A DNA stretch of 64,000 nucleotides from SHLQ01 sp964451305 (GTDB lineage Bacteria; Actinomycetota; Acidimicrobiia; Acidimicrobiales; SHLQ01): contig CAYVHV010000002.1 in the NCBI GenBank assembly GCA_964451305.1, positions 98,107 to 162,106 of the forward strand. Direction: 5' to 3'. Shown one piece after another: positions 25,635 through 34,706 of the stretch. Numbering within the stretch: the first letter of the stretch is position 1; the number at the start of each line of letters is the position of its first letter. The notes under the pieces are model-generated. The model saw nothing but the letters and a program-made list of their open reading frames with translations. It did not search any database and was not told the origin of the DNA. The position numbers and the translations under genes are program-made.

Positions 25635-27031
25635 TGGCAACTGGAGATTACGTCCCCCACGCGCCGGGTTATGTCGACTCGCCAGGCGAGAAGATCGTGA
25701 CGTCTCGATTTACATTCGAAGACAGCTACACGATGGAACGCTACGAGGCGACCGGTGGTTACACGGGTCTTCGCGCAGCGCTCGAACAGTCTCCTGACGA
25801 GGTGCACGGCACGACACGCGACGCAACACTGCTCGGTCGTGGTGGCGCAGGTTTCCCCGCAGGAATCAAGTGGGGCTTCTGTCCCGACGACGTGTGGCCT
25901 CGCTACCTCGTTGTCAACGGTGACGAGTCCGAACCCGGAACGTATAAAGACCGCCTCTTGATGGAACGCGATCCTCATCAGTTGATCGAGGGCTGCCTTA
26001 TTGCGTGTTACGCCATTGGTCTCACGCAGTGCTTCCTCTATGTCCGCGGCGAGATGGCCGTGGCCCAACAACGCATCGCCGACGCCTTGAATGAGGCGTA
26101 TGCGAAGGGCTATGTCGGCCAGAACATTCTCGGAACCGACTTCTCGGTCGACATCGTGCTGCACTGGGGTGCTGGCGCCTACATCGTCGGCGAAGAGACC
26201 GCCCTCATCGAAAGCCTCGAGGGCAATCGTGGAATGCCTCGGCTCAAGCCACCATTCTTCCCTGCAGCGGTTGGCCTGTACGGCCAGCCAACGATCGTCA
26301 ACAACGTCGAGACGCTCGCCAACCTCCCGTGGTTGATGAATCACGGCGCCGATGAATACAAAAAGTACGGCAGCGAAACCTCTCCCGGGACACGCATGTT
26401 TGCCGTGTCTGGCCAGGTCAAGCGACCAGGCGTGTACGAAGTCGAACAAGGTGTGACCACCTACGAAGATCTTCTCTACGGAGACGACTACTGCCAAGGC
26501 ATGCTGCCAGGGCGCGAGCTCAAGGCCTTTGTTCCCGGCGGTGGCTCAGCCCCATGGCTCTTCCCCGAGCAAGTCTCGCTTCCACTCGAAGCCCGTCCTG
26601 TCGGTGCGGCCGGAACGATGCTCGGCTCCGGCGCCGTCATGGTTATGGATGACACCACCGACGCGGTCAAAGCCGCACTTCGTCTCGTGCGCTTCTACGC
26701 ACGGGAATCGTGCGGCAAGTGCGCGCCATGTCGCGAAGGCACGAGCTGGGAGGAGAAGATCCTCCAGCGCATCCTCGACGGCCACGGTCGACCCGGCGAT
26801 ATCGAGCTCCTGCTCGACATTGGTGACAACATTTCTCCCGGACCATACCCGGTTGCATCCCATGAGTCCGAAGGGCTCGAAGCGGTCCCTTTCCCTCCTC
26901 GCCAAACCACGATTTGTCCACTCGGTCCGTCGTCGGTTGCGCCGATCACCTCCGCGCTGCGACGGTTCCGCCACGAGTTCGACGAGAAGATCGCGGCTGC
27001 GAATGAGACGTCTGTAGAGGTAACAGCGTGA
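25634..27031 (+). CDS. nuoF: NADH-quinone oxidoreductase subunit F (NADH/FMN)
   Basis: 465 residues. Oxidises NADH: FMN/NADH loops GRGGAGFPAGIKWGF and GAGAYIVGEETALIES, and N3 [4Fe-4S] ligands CGKCAPCREGTSWEE plus Cys in TTICPLGPSS. Coupled to nuoE and nuoG by overlaps. Confidence 0.95.
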   Translation: MATGDYVPHAPGYVDSPGEKIVTSRFTFEDSYTMERYEATGGYTGLRAALEQSPDEVHGTTRDATLLGRGGAGFPAGIKWGFCPDDVWPRYLVVNGDESEPGTYKDRLLMERDPHQLIEGCLIACYAIGLTQCFLYVRGEMAVAQQRIADALNEAYAKGYVGQNILGTDFSVDIVLHWGAGAYIVGEETALIESLEGNRGMPRLKPPFFPAAVGLYGQPTIVNNVETLANLPWLMNHGADEYKKYGSETSPGTRMFAVSGQVKRPGVYEVEQGVTTYEDLLYGDDYCQGMLPGRELKAFVPGGGSAPWLFPEQVSLPLEARPVGAAGTMLGSGAVMVMDDTTDAVKAALRLVRFYARESCGKCAPCREGTSWEEKILQRILDGHGRPGDIELLLDIGDNISPGPYPVASHESEGLEAVPFPPRQTTICPLGPSSVAPITSALRRFRHEFDEKIAAANETSVEVTA

Positions 27032-29514
27032 CGACTACCGAGCCTGAAGCAGAAGCAGAAGTTATCCCCGGTGTTGCCGTCACCCTGAACGGCCAAGAAA
27101 TCCAAGCGAACAAAGGTGAGCTGCTGATCGATGCAGCAGAGCGTCACGGTGTGTACATCCCACGCTTCTGTTATCACCCACGGATGAAGCCGGTCGGCAT
27201 GTGCCGTATGTGCCTCGTCGAGGTCGATACCGGTCGTGGCCCTGGGCTTCAACCGTCGTGCATGCTCAACGTGTCCGACGGCATGGTCGTCGAAACCGAG
27301 AGTGATGTCACAAAGAAGGCTCAGGACGGAATTCTCGAGTTCCTTCTGATCAACCACCCGCTCGATTGTCCTGTCTGTGACAAAGGCGGCGAGTGCCCGC
27401 TCCAGGACCAGACCATGGCGTATGGGCCCGGCGAGAGTCGCTTCGTCGAAGAGAAGCGGCACTTCCAAAAGCCGATCCCGATCAGCGACATTGTCTACCT
27501 CGATCGCGAGCGTTGCATCTTATGCGACCGGTGCACGCGATTTGCAAAGGAAGTTGCCGGCGATCCGCTCATCCACTTCCAAGCTCGTGGCAACCAGACC
27601 GAGGTCAACACGTTCCCCGACGAACCGTTCTCCTCGTACTTCTCGGGCAACACGGTTCAGATTTGCCCGGTCGGTGCGCTGACCGCACAGCCGTACCGCT
27701 TCAAGGCGCGGCCATGGGACCTCACCGAAACGCCATCGACGGCAACGACCGACTCTGTCGGTGCACGAATCACCGTGCAAGGTTCTCGAAACCAGGTACT
27801 CCGCTACCTCGGCGTAGACAGCGACGCAGTGAACTGGGGATGGCTCAGCGACAAGGAGCGCTTCAGCTTCGAAGCGTGGAACTCCGAAGCTCGCCTCACT
27901 GGACCGCTCATTCGCGGCGATGAGCTCGGAACCCCGTCCGATGACGGCGACCAACTGGTCGCAGCATCGTGGCCACTGGCATTGAGTACAGCCGCAGCGG
28001 CCCTCAAAGACATCGATCCATCTCGCGTTGCCTTCTTCGGCGGCGCTCGGATGTCGAACGAAAGCCAGTACGCATGGGCCAAGTTCGCAAAATCGATCAT
28101 CGGCACGGACAACGTCGACGTGCAATTGGGCGACGGGATCGACCCATCGCTGGTCCTTGGATTGCCACGGGCCACCATTGCCGATGCATGCGCAGCGGGT
28201 GGGACAGTCCTCGTCATCGGCGTCGATCCAAAAGAAACGCACGGCTCGCTCTTCCTGCGCCTGCGTCACGCGGCGACCGAAGACGGCGCCACGATTATTG
28301 AAGTTTCCCCACAGGCCACAGGCCTCACCCAGTACGCAGCACATTCGCTTCGCGCTATTCCAGGCACCGCGCACAACGTTGTTGAATCGTTGCTCTCCGG
28401 TACCGGCGACGACGCTGTGTCAGATGCCTCGGCGGCGCTCGGCACCGGCCCCGTTACCGTGCTCTACGGTCCTGGATCGCTCGCCGAAGACACCTCGACG
28501 ATCGAGCAGGCGCTCGCCATGATTGCCGAAGCTCGTCCCGAAGCCACCTTCCTGCCATGCCTGCACCGAGGCAATGTTTTCGGCGCGCTCGACATGGGAC
28601 TTGCACCGGGACTCCTTCCCGGCCGAGTAGCCCTTGGTTCGACACCGCTCAGCTGGGGACGCGCCCCGGTCGATGCTGGCCTCGACACCGAAGGAATGCT
28701 TCGACGGGCCGCAAACGGAGACATTGATGTCGCGGTGTTGCTCGGATGCGACCCGCTCACCGATTTCCCCGACGGTTCGCTCGCCGAACAGGCATTCAAC
28801 AAGGTCGAGCATCTGATCTCGGTGGACTCGCTCCTGAACTTCACTTCGACGGGCGCCGATGTGGTGTTCCCCGCCGCAGCGAGCGCGACCGAAGTCGATG
28901 GCACCTTCACCAACCTCGAAGGTCGCGTGACTCCAGTGAAACGCAAGGTCACGCCTCCAGGAACGTCCCGACCGGACTGGATGGTCGCCGCCGAACTCGC
29001 AGCAGCACTTGGCGAAGACCTTGGCTTCATCGACATCGATGAGCTTTGGGCAGAGCTTTCCGAGGCGTCTCCAATCCATGTCGGACTCGACATGGCAGCC
29101 GTAGCTGAAGCCGGCACCGAAGGCCTCGTGCTCGAGGGATCGTCGATCACCGCTCCGAACGCAGCGTCAATTTCGGTTCCCGAGCGCACGTTCGAGGATG
29201 GCTTGCTGCTGATCGCGAACCGCAAGATGTACGACCAGGGAACAATGCTGACGTTCTGTCCGTCGCTCAACGGTCTGGCACAAGGCGCTGTTGCGACATT
29301 GCACCCAGATACGCTCGCCGATCTGTCGATCGATTCGGGCGCTGACGTCACGGTGAGTAACGATTCGGGGTCCATAACATTGCCTGTAGTGAGCGATCAC
29401 AACGTCGCTCCTGGATGTGTTGCAATCGACTTCAATCAACCCAATGCTTCAGTAGCGGAACTCTTCGATGCATCGCGTATCGTCACGACCGTGCGAGTGG
29501 AGAAGACCTCATGA
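27028..29514 (+). CDS. nuoG: NADH-quinone oxidoreductase subunit G
   Basis: 828 residues. N-terminal [2Fe-2S] domain (CYHPRMKPVGMCRMC plus Cys in PSCMLN), His/Cys cluster (HPLDCPVCDKGGEC), [4Fe-4S] ligands (CILCDRC, QICPVGALT), then a molybdopterin-oxidoreductase-fold domain with no cofactor motif evident and a short C-terminal barrel. Electron wire between NuoF and the Q-module. ATGA overlap with nuoF. Confidence 0.94.
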   Translation: MTTTEPEAEAEVIPGVAVTLNGQEIQANKGELLIDAAERHGVYIPRFCYHPRMKPVGMCRMCLVEVDTGRGPGLQPSCMLNVSDGMVVETESDVTKKAQDGILEFLLINHPLDCPVCDKGGECPLQDQTMAYGPGESRFVEEKRHFQKPIPISDIVYLDRERCILCDRCTRFAKEVAGDPLIHFQARGNQTEVNTFPDEPFSSYFSGNTVQICPVGALTAQPYRFKARPWDLTETPSTATTDSVGARITVQGSRNQVLRYLGVDSDAVNWGWLSDKERFSFEAWNSEARLTGPLIRGDELGTPSDDGDQLVAASWPLALSTAAAALKDIDPSRVAFFGGARMSNESQYAWAKFAKSIIGTDNVDVQLGDGIDPSLVLGLPRATIADACAAGGTVLVIGVDPKETHGSLFLRLRHAATEDGATIIEVSPQATGLTQYAAHSLRAIPGTAHNVVESLLSGTGDDAVSDASAALGTGPVTVLYGPGSLAEDTSTIEQALAMIAEARPEATFLPCLHRGNVFGALDMGLAPGLLPGRVALGSTPLSWGRAPVDAGLDTEGMLRRAANGDIDVAVLLGCDPLTDFPDGSLAEQAFNKVEHLISVDSLLNFTSTGADVVFPAAASATEVDGTFTNLEGRVTPVKRKVTPPGTSRPDWMVAAELAAALGEDLGFIDIDELWAELSEASPIHVGLDMAAVAEAGTEGLVLEGSSITAPNAASISVPERTFEDGLLLIANRKMYDQGTMLTFCPSLNGLAQGAVATLHPDTLADLSIDSGADVTVSNDSGSITLPVVSDHNVAPGCVAIDFNQPNASVAELFDASRIVTTVRVEKTS

Positions 29515-30749
29515 TGCTGGCCCAGCAGCAGTATCTCGAAGACTTTGAGTGGTGGAATCCCACCTGGCGATTCTGGGAATTCGACCTGCTCTTTATCATC
29601 CTGCAAGTCATCATCATCTTCGTCTTCTTGTTGGTGTCGGTCATGTTGATGGTCTGGTTTGAGCGCAAGGTCGTCTCGGACATGCAGAACCGCATCGGCC
29701 CGAACGTCGCTGGCCCGTGGGGAATCATGCAGACCCTCGCCGACGGCATCAAGTTGTTCTTCAAGGAAGACCTCACCCCTGACGGTGCCGACAGGACCGT
29801 CTTCAAACTGTCGCCCTATCTCTCGCTTATCCCAGCGTTCTTGATGTTCACCGTGGTTCCCATCGGCGGCGACTTCTGGCATACGAGCGGCTCGGTGAAC
29901 CTTGGAGAGAATGTCTTCCTCCTCCAGCTCGTCGACCCACAGATGGGCATCTTGTTGTTCCTTGCGATGTCGGGTCTTGGCATCTACGGCGTCATGCTCG
30001 CCGGTTGGTCATCGGGCTCGAAGTATCCGCTCTTTGGCTCGGTTCGAGCGTCGGCACAGATGGTCTCCTACGAAGCTGCACTCGGATTGTCGCTCGCTGC
30101 GGTCTTCCTTTCCAGCGGGTCGCTTCGCACGAGCGAAATTGTCCAGCAGCAAGCCGATGGTCCGTTCGGTATCGGCGGCTGGAACGTCTTTGGACTCGGC
30201 TTCTTCCCATTCATCATCTTCCTTATCGCCGGCACTGCTGAGCTAAACCGCCCGCCGTTCGATCTGGTCGAGGCGGAGCAGGAACTCGTCGGTGGTTTCC
30301 ACACCGAATACAGCTCGCTGCGATTCTCCCTGTTCTTCCTCGCTGAGTTCATGAACGTGGTCACCATGGCGGGCATCATCGTGACGCTCTTCTTCGGCGG
30401 ACCTCACGGATGGGTACCGACCGAGACGTTCGGATGGGCGTGGGGCATGCTCTGGTTCTTCCTCAAGACCGTCGTCTTCTTGTTCATCTTCGTCTGGTTC
30501 CGGGCCACGCTTCCACGCCTGCGCTACGACCAATTGATGGATCTCGGCTGGAAGGTGCTGATTCCGTTCGCACTCGGCTGGTTCCTGTTCTTGGCGTCGA
30601 TTCGAGTTGCTCGCGTCGAAGGGTGGAACCTTCCGCTCACGATCGTGATCGCTCTCGCCGTGTTCATGTCAGGAGCAATGCTGTTGATGGCCGCAATTCG
30701 GACCGCTCGCAAGAGTCGCCTTGAGTCCGAGATTCTGGAGTATGGCTGA
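29511..30749 (+). CDS. nuoH: NADH-quinone oxidoreductase subunit H
   Basis: 412 residues, about eight to nine helices. NuoH forms the membrane side of the quinone channel: MVWFERKVVSDMQNRIGPN and LNRPPFDLVEAEQELVGGFH (acidic loop) are canonical. Start ATG 29511 overlaps the nuoG stop. Confidence 0.94.
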   Translation: MMLAQQQYLEDFEWWNPTWRFWEFDLLFIILQVIIIFVFLLVSVMLMVWFERKVVSDMQNRIGPNVAGPWGIMQTLADGIKLFFKEDLTPDGADRTVFKLSPYLSLIPAFLMFTVVPIGGDFWHTSGSVNLGENVFLLQLVDPQMGILLFLAMSGLGIYGVMLAGWSSGSKYPLFGSVRASAQMVSYEAALGLSLAAVFLSSGSLRTSEIVQQQADGPFGIGGWNVFGLGFFPFIIFLIAGTAELNRPPFDLVEAEQELVGGFHTEYSSLRFSLFFLAEFMNVVTMAGIIVTLFFGGPHGWVPTETFGWAWGMLWFFLKTVVFLFIFVWFRATLPRLRYDQLMDLGWKVLIPFALGWFLFLASIRVARVEGWNLPLTIVIALAVFMSGAMLLMAAIRTARKSRLESEILEYG

Positions 30750-31423
30750 TGGGATACCTCGAAGGATTTGCCGTCACGTTTAAGAAGCTCGGCGAAGAAC
30801 GTGTCACCGGCGAGTACAAAGCTGGTGGCGAAGGCGAAAAGCGCGACAAGCCAGAACGCTTCCATGGTCGTCACGTACTCAACCGGTACGAGGACGGGAT
30901 GGAAAAGTGCATTGGTTGCGAGTTGTGCGCCGGTGTGTGTCCGGCCCGCTGCATCTACGTGCGCGGCGCCGACAATGAGCCTGCAAACCCGGTGTCGCCG
31001 GGCGAGCGCTACGGCTACGTCTATGAGATCAACTACTTGCGTTGCATCCACTGCGACCTGTGCGTCGAAGCATGTCCAACGCAGGCAATCACCGAATCGA
31101 AGCTCTTCGAGTTCTCGTTCACAAACCGCCAAGACGCCATCTACACCAAAGACGAACTCGTCGTTGGTGACGATGGCATGCCGAAGCGCCTCCCGTGGGA
31201 AGACTGGCGCGAAGGCGATGACGCGCTCACCTCTGGATGGATGCGCGCCACCTCACCGGGTGGCTCGGTCGCCTACGAGAACACGGTGTCATGGTCGGGC
31301 GAACTCGGCTACGGCGTCCGTCCAGCCGAACAAGGCCAGGTCACCGAAATGACCGAAGCGAATGCTGATATGGCCGACACCGACGATCACGGCCACGGCG
31401 ATGACCATGGAGACGGGCACTGA
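30749..31423 (+). CDS. nuoI: NADH-quinone oxidoreductase subunit I
   Basis: 224 residues with two [4Fe-4S] motifs, CIGCELCAGVCP and CIHCDLCVEACP (clusters N6a/N6b), linking NuoG to NuoB. The C-terminal ~60 residues are acidic with a His/Asp-rich end (DDHGHGDDHGDGH), a possible metal-binding tail. One-base overlaps on both sides. Confidence 0.94.
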   Translation: MGYLEGFAVTFKKLGEERVTGEYKAGGEGEKRDKPERFHGRHVLNRYEDGMEKCIGCELCAGVCPARCIYVRGADNEPANPVSPGERYGYVYEINYLRCIHCDLCVEACPTQAITESKLFEFSFTNRQDAIYTKDELVVGDDGMPKRLPWEDWREGDDALTSGWMRATSPGGSVAYENTVSWSGELGYGVRPAEQGQVTEMTEANADMADTDDHGHGDDHGDGH

Positions 31424-32076
31424 TGGGACTCCAACTCTTTTCGTTCCTCGTTGCTGGGGTCGTGGTGATTACGGGCGCGCTCGGCGTTGTTATTGCCAAG
31501 CACCCGGTTCACTCCGCTCTCTTCTTGATCCAGACGCTCTTCGGTGTGGCGGTTGAGTTCCTGGTCGTCGAGGCCCACTTTCTGGCCGCGATCCAAGTCA
31601 TTGTGTACGCAGGTGCAATCGTTATCTTGTTCCTGTTTGTGATCATGCTCCTCGGGGTCGACAACGCCGAAGATCTGACGGTCGAGCCGATCATTGGGCA
31701 GAGACCGCTGGCCTTTGTTAGCGGTGCGGCGATCCTTGGATTGTTACTTGCCGTTATTAACTCCGCTGGCATCACTGGGATTCCAGGCAACGTCGATGCC
31801 CCTGGACCGACAGGCGAAGTACTTCCAAATGTGAATCAGCTGGCTGAATCGATCTTTACCGAACAGGTCTTTGCGTTCGAAGTGACGGGCATTTTGCTCA
31901 CGGTCGCCGTCGTCGGCGCAGTCGTGATGGCGCGTCGGATTCCTGGTGCGCTCCAACCACTTCCCGACATCCCAACAAAGGACCCGTTCGGCTTTGGGTT
32001 GAAGGGCGAAAGCCCCGACGCAGATGACAGCGGGACCGCCGTGGCCGCTGGCGAAGAACATGGGGAGGAGAGCTGA
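31423..32076 (+). CDS. nuoJ: NADH-quinone oxidoreductase subunit J
   Basis: 217 residues, five helices. Signature HPVHSALFLIQTLFGVAVEFL and QVIVYAGAIVILFLFVIMLL with the pi-bulge TM3 region. A hydrophilic ~35-residue C-terminal tail follows. Overlaps nuoK by one base. Confidence 0.92.
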   Translation: MGLQLFSFLVAGVVVITGALGVVIAKHPVHSALFLIQTLFGVAVEFLVVEAHFLAAIQVIVYAGAIVILFLFVIMLLGVDNAEDLTVEPIIGQRPLAFVSGAAILGLLLAVINSAGITGIPGNVDAPGPTGEVLPNVNQLAESIFTEQVFAFEVTGILLTVAVVGAVVMARRIPGALQPLPDIPTKDPFGFGLKGESPDADDSGTAVAAGEEHGEES

Positions 32077-32378
32077 TGCTCACACCCGCGTATTACCTCG
32101 TGCTGTCCGCCCTCGTGTTCTCGATTGGGGCTGTCGGTGTTCTCATCCGCCGGAACCCGCTCGTCATGTTCATGTGCGTCGAGCTCATGTTGAACGCCGT
32201 GAACCTCACCTTTATCGGCCTCGCGTGGGGCCTCAATGACATTGGTGGTCAGGTATCGGTCTTCTTCGTGATGGTCGTCGCCGCTGCTGAGGTTGTTGTC
32301 GGTCTTGCAATTGTCGTTGCGATTATGAGACGTCGAGAAGGCGCCACCGCCGACGATCTTTCGGTGTTGAGAGGCTAA
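32076..32378 (+). CDS. nuoK: NADH-quinone oxidoreductase subunit K
   Basis: 100 residues, three helices, MrpC-like. The proton-path glutamates are present in MFMCVELMLNAVNL and AAAEVVVGLAIVVA. Four bases precede nuoL. Confidence 0.94.
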   Translation: MLTPAYYLVLSALVFSIGAVGVLIRRNPLVMFMCVELMLNAVNLTFIGLAWGLNDIGGQVSVFFVMVVAAAEVVVGLAIVVAIMRRREGATADDLSVLRG

Positions 32379-32381
32379 ACC

Positions 32382-34706
32382 ATGGTCGATTTCGTATACC
32401 TCATACCGCTCTTTCCCCTGCTCGGGGTAATAACCCTGATGCTCGTCGGCCGTCGCCTTGGCGAACCGGTCGCCGGCTACCTCGCAACCGCAGCATGTGG
32501 CCTCGCGTTCGTTTCGACCGTGGTCACCTTCTTTGGTGTCCGTGCCCTCGAGGAAGAAGAACGGCAAGTTACCAAGACGCTCTTTGAGTGGGTACCCGTC
32601 GGCGACTTCAACGCCAACGTTGGCTTCCTCGTCGATCCGCTCTCGGTTGCAATGCTGCTGTTCATCACCGGTATCGGCACGCTCATCCACCTGTACTCGG
32701 TGGGCTACATGCACGGTGACGAGAACTTCTCGAAGTTCTTCCTCTACCTCAACATGTTCATCTTCGCGATGTCGATCCTCGTTCTCGGCGACAACCTGTT
32801 GCTCACCTTCCTCGGTTGGGAAGGTGTGGGCGCATGCTCGTACTTCCTCGTGAGCTTCTGGTTCACCGAAGAGAAGAACGCAATGGCTGGCAAGAAGGCA
32901 TTCATCACCAATCGTGTGGGTGACTGGGGCTTCATGGTCGCCACGTTCCTTGCATTCGCGGCTATTGGATCGATCGACTACCTGACGATCAACGGCACCG
33001 CAGCCCAGCTGAGCACCCCGGTGCTCGCCGCCATGGTGTTGTTGCTGTTCGTTGGTGTCATGGGCAAGTCCGCTCAGTTCCCGCTGTATCTCTGGCTGCC
33101 CGATGCAATGGCAGGCCCAACGCCGGTCTCGGCTCTCATCCACGCAGCCACCATGGTGACCTCCGGTGTCTATCTTCTGACCCGACTGAACGGCCTCATC
33201 TACGAAGCGATTCTGCAAGCAGCGTGGGTAACGAACATCATCGCGTGGGTCGGTGTGGGCACGGCCTTCTTTGCGGCCACCATCGCGATTGCGCAGACCG
33301 ACATCAAGAAGGTGCTCGCGTACTCGACGGTGTCGCAGCTCGGCTACATGGTGCTCGCTGTTGGTTCAGGAGTCTTCGTCGCGGCGATCTTCCACATGAT
33401 TACCCACGCGTTCTTCAAGGCGCTCCTGTTCCTTGGGTCCGGCTCGGTTATCCACGGCATGGACGACGATCAAGACATGCGCCGCTACGGCGGTCTCCGC
33501 AAGCTCATGCCGATCACGTCTGCCACCTTCATCGTTGGTTGGCTCGCGATTGCAGGCGTTCCACCGTTCTCCGGGTTCTGGTCGAAAGACGAGATCTTGC
33601 TCAGCGCCTGGGAACTGCCGGGTATCAACGGCAAGCTCCTCTGGTTCTTCGCGTTGATCACCGCGCTCATGACCGGCTTCTACATGAGTCGACAGGTCTT
33701 TATGACCTTCTACGGCGACTATCGCTTTGCCGATCCTGATGCGGGCGAAGTCGATGAGGCATGGATGGCGTACCTCGCTGACGCGGAGATGACACAGACC
33801 GACATGGTCGCAGCATCCGAGGATGCAACCCAGGCGCACAAGAGTGCTGTTGTCGCCCTCGAGAAGGCACGCGATGAATTTGCCGATGCGAAGATCGGCC
33901 TCGCCCAGGCCACCAATGAAGACGACTCGACGGCTGCGCAAAAGCTCGTCGATGCGAAGGACAAGGCAATCGAGAAGGCGCAAGCTCTCGTCGACAAGAC
34001 CGACAGCGCACGGCTTGAGGCTGTCAGCGCAGCAGAGGCGGCGAGCCAAGCGAACGACGACGCAAGGTCCGAAGCCTCGCGCCGTGTCGATCCGGCACCG
34101 GGCGAGCAGCTGACGGCGGGTGCGGCGAGTGAGTTCCTCCCCGTCGCTGTCGCAAAGCGCGCGGAACATCACCCACACGAGTCCGGTTGGCAGATGACCA
34201 CACCGCTCATCATCCTCGCGTTCCTCAGCATCTTCGGCGGCATCATCCAGTTGCCGTTCACATCCGAGGTGCACTTCCTCGAGAACTGGCTCGAGCCCTC
34301 ACTCACCTTTGAACACAAGTTCGCGTCATCGGCGGCGACCAAGGTGGCCTTGGCGGTCGTCGCAATCATCGCCGGCGGAATCGGCATGATGGCAGCGGTC
34401 CGCATCTACTTCCAGAAGCAAGGTGACCCAGCCAAGATCGAAAAGCAGATCATGTTCGATGGATGGGGCTACGACCGGGCCGTCTCGGCATTCATGGGTG
34501 GCCCCGGCGCAAAGATGTTCGAAGGCATTGCATGGCTCGACGCCAACATTGTTGATGGCATGGTCAACGGTACGGGAGCGTTCGTACGTGGTAGCGGTTC
34601 GGCTGTCCGACGTCTTCAGTCCGGTCTCGTTCGTTCATATGCCCTCGGTATCACAATCGGATCGGTTGCCCTTCTCGCATGGTTCTTAGTCAGGGTCGCC
34701 GCATGA
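32382..34706 (+). CDS. nuoL: NADH-quinone oxidoreductase subunit L
   Basis: 774 residues, antiporter-like. TM5 Glu (FLGWEGVGACSYFL) and TM7 Lys (GKSAQFPLYLWLPDAMAGPT) are present. Between about residues 466 and 602 (33777-34187) lies a ~135-residue hydrophilic Ala/Lys/Glu-rich coiled-coil insert before the last antiporter helices; canonical NuoL has only a short loop there. The C-terminal lateral helix and final TM follow. ATGA overlap with nuoM. Confidence 0.94.
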   Translation: MVDFVYLIPLFPLLGVITLMLVGRRLGEPVAGYLATAACGLAFVSTVVTFFGVRALEEEERQVTKTLFEWVPVGDFNANVGFLVDPLSVAMLLFITGIGTLIHLYSVGYMHGDENFSKFFLYLNMFIFAMSILVLGDNLLLTFLGWEGVGACSYFLVSFWFTEEKNAMAGKKAFITNRVGDWGFMVATFLAFAAIGSIDYLTINGTAAQLSTPVLAAMVLLLFVGVMGKSAQFPLYLWLPDAMAGPTPVSALIHAATMVTSGVYLLTRLNGLIYEAILQAAWVTNIIAWVGVGTAFFAATIAIAQTDIKKVLAYSTVSQLGYMVLAVGSGVFVAAIFHMITHAFFKALLFLGSGSVIHGMDDDQDMRRYGGLRKLMPITSATFIVGWLAIAGVPPFSGFWSKDEILLSAWELPGINGKLLWFFALITALMTGFYMSRQVFMTFYGDYRFADPDAGEVDEAWMAYLADAEMTQTDMVAASEDATQAHKSAVVALEKARDEFADAKIGLAQATNEDDSTAAQKLVDAKDKAIEKAQALVDKTDSARLEAVSAAEAASQANDDARSEASRRVDPAPGEQLTAGAASEFLPVAVAKRAEHHPHESGWQMTTPLIILAFLSIFGGIIQLPFTSEVHFLENWLEPSLTFEHKFASSAATKVALAVVAIIAGGIGMMAAVRIYFQKQGDPAKIEKQIMFDGWGYDRAVSAFMGGPGAKMFEGIAWLDANIVDGMVNGTGAFVRGSGSAVRRLQSGLVRSYALGITIGSVALLAWFLVRVAA

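Noticed and set aside
31836..33218. Long minus-strand frame (460 codons) opposite nuoJ-nuoL
   Set aside because: Antisense shadow of conserved nuo genes; His/Glu/Asp-rich composition typical of reversed hydrophobic codons.
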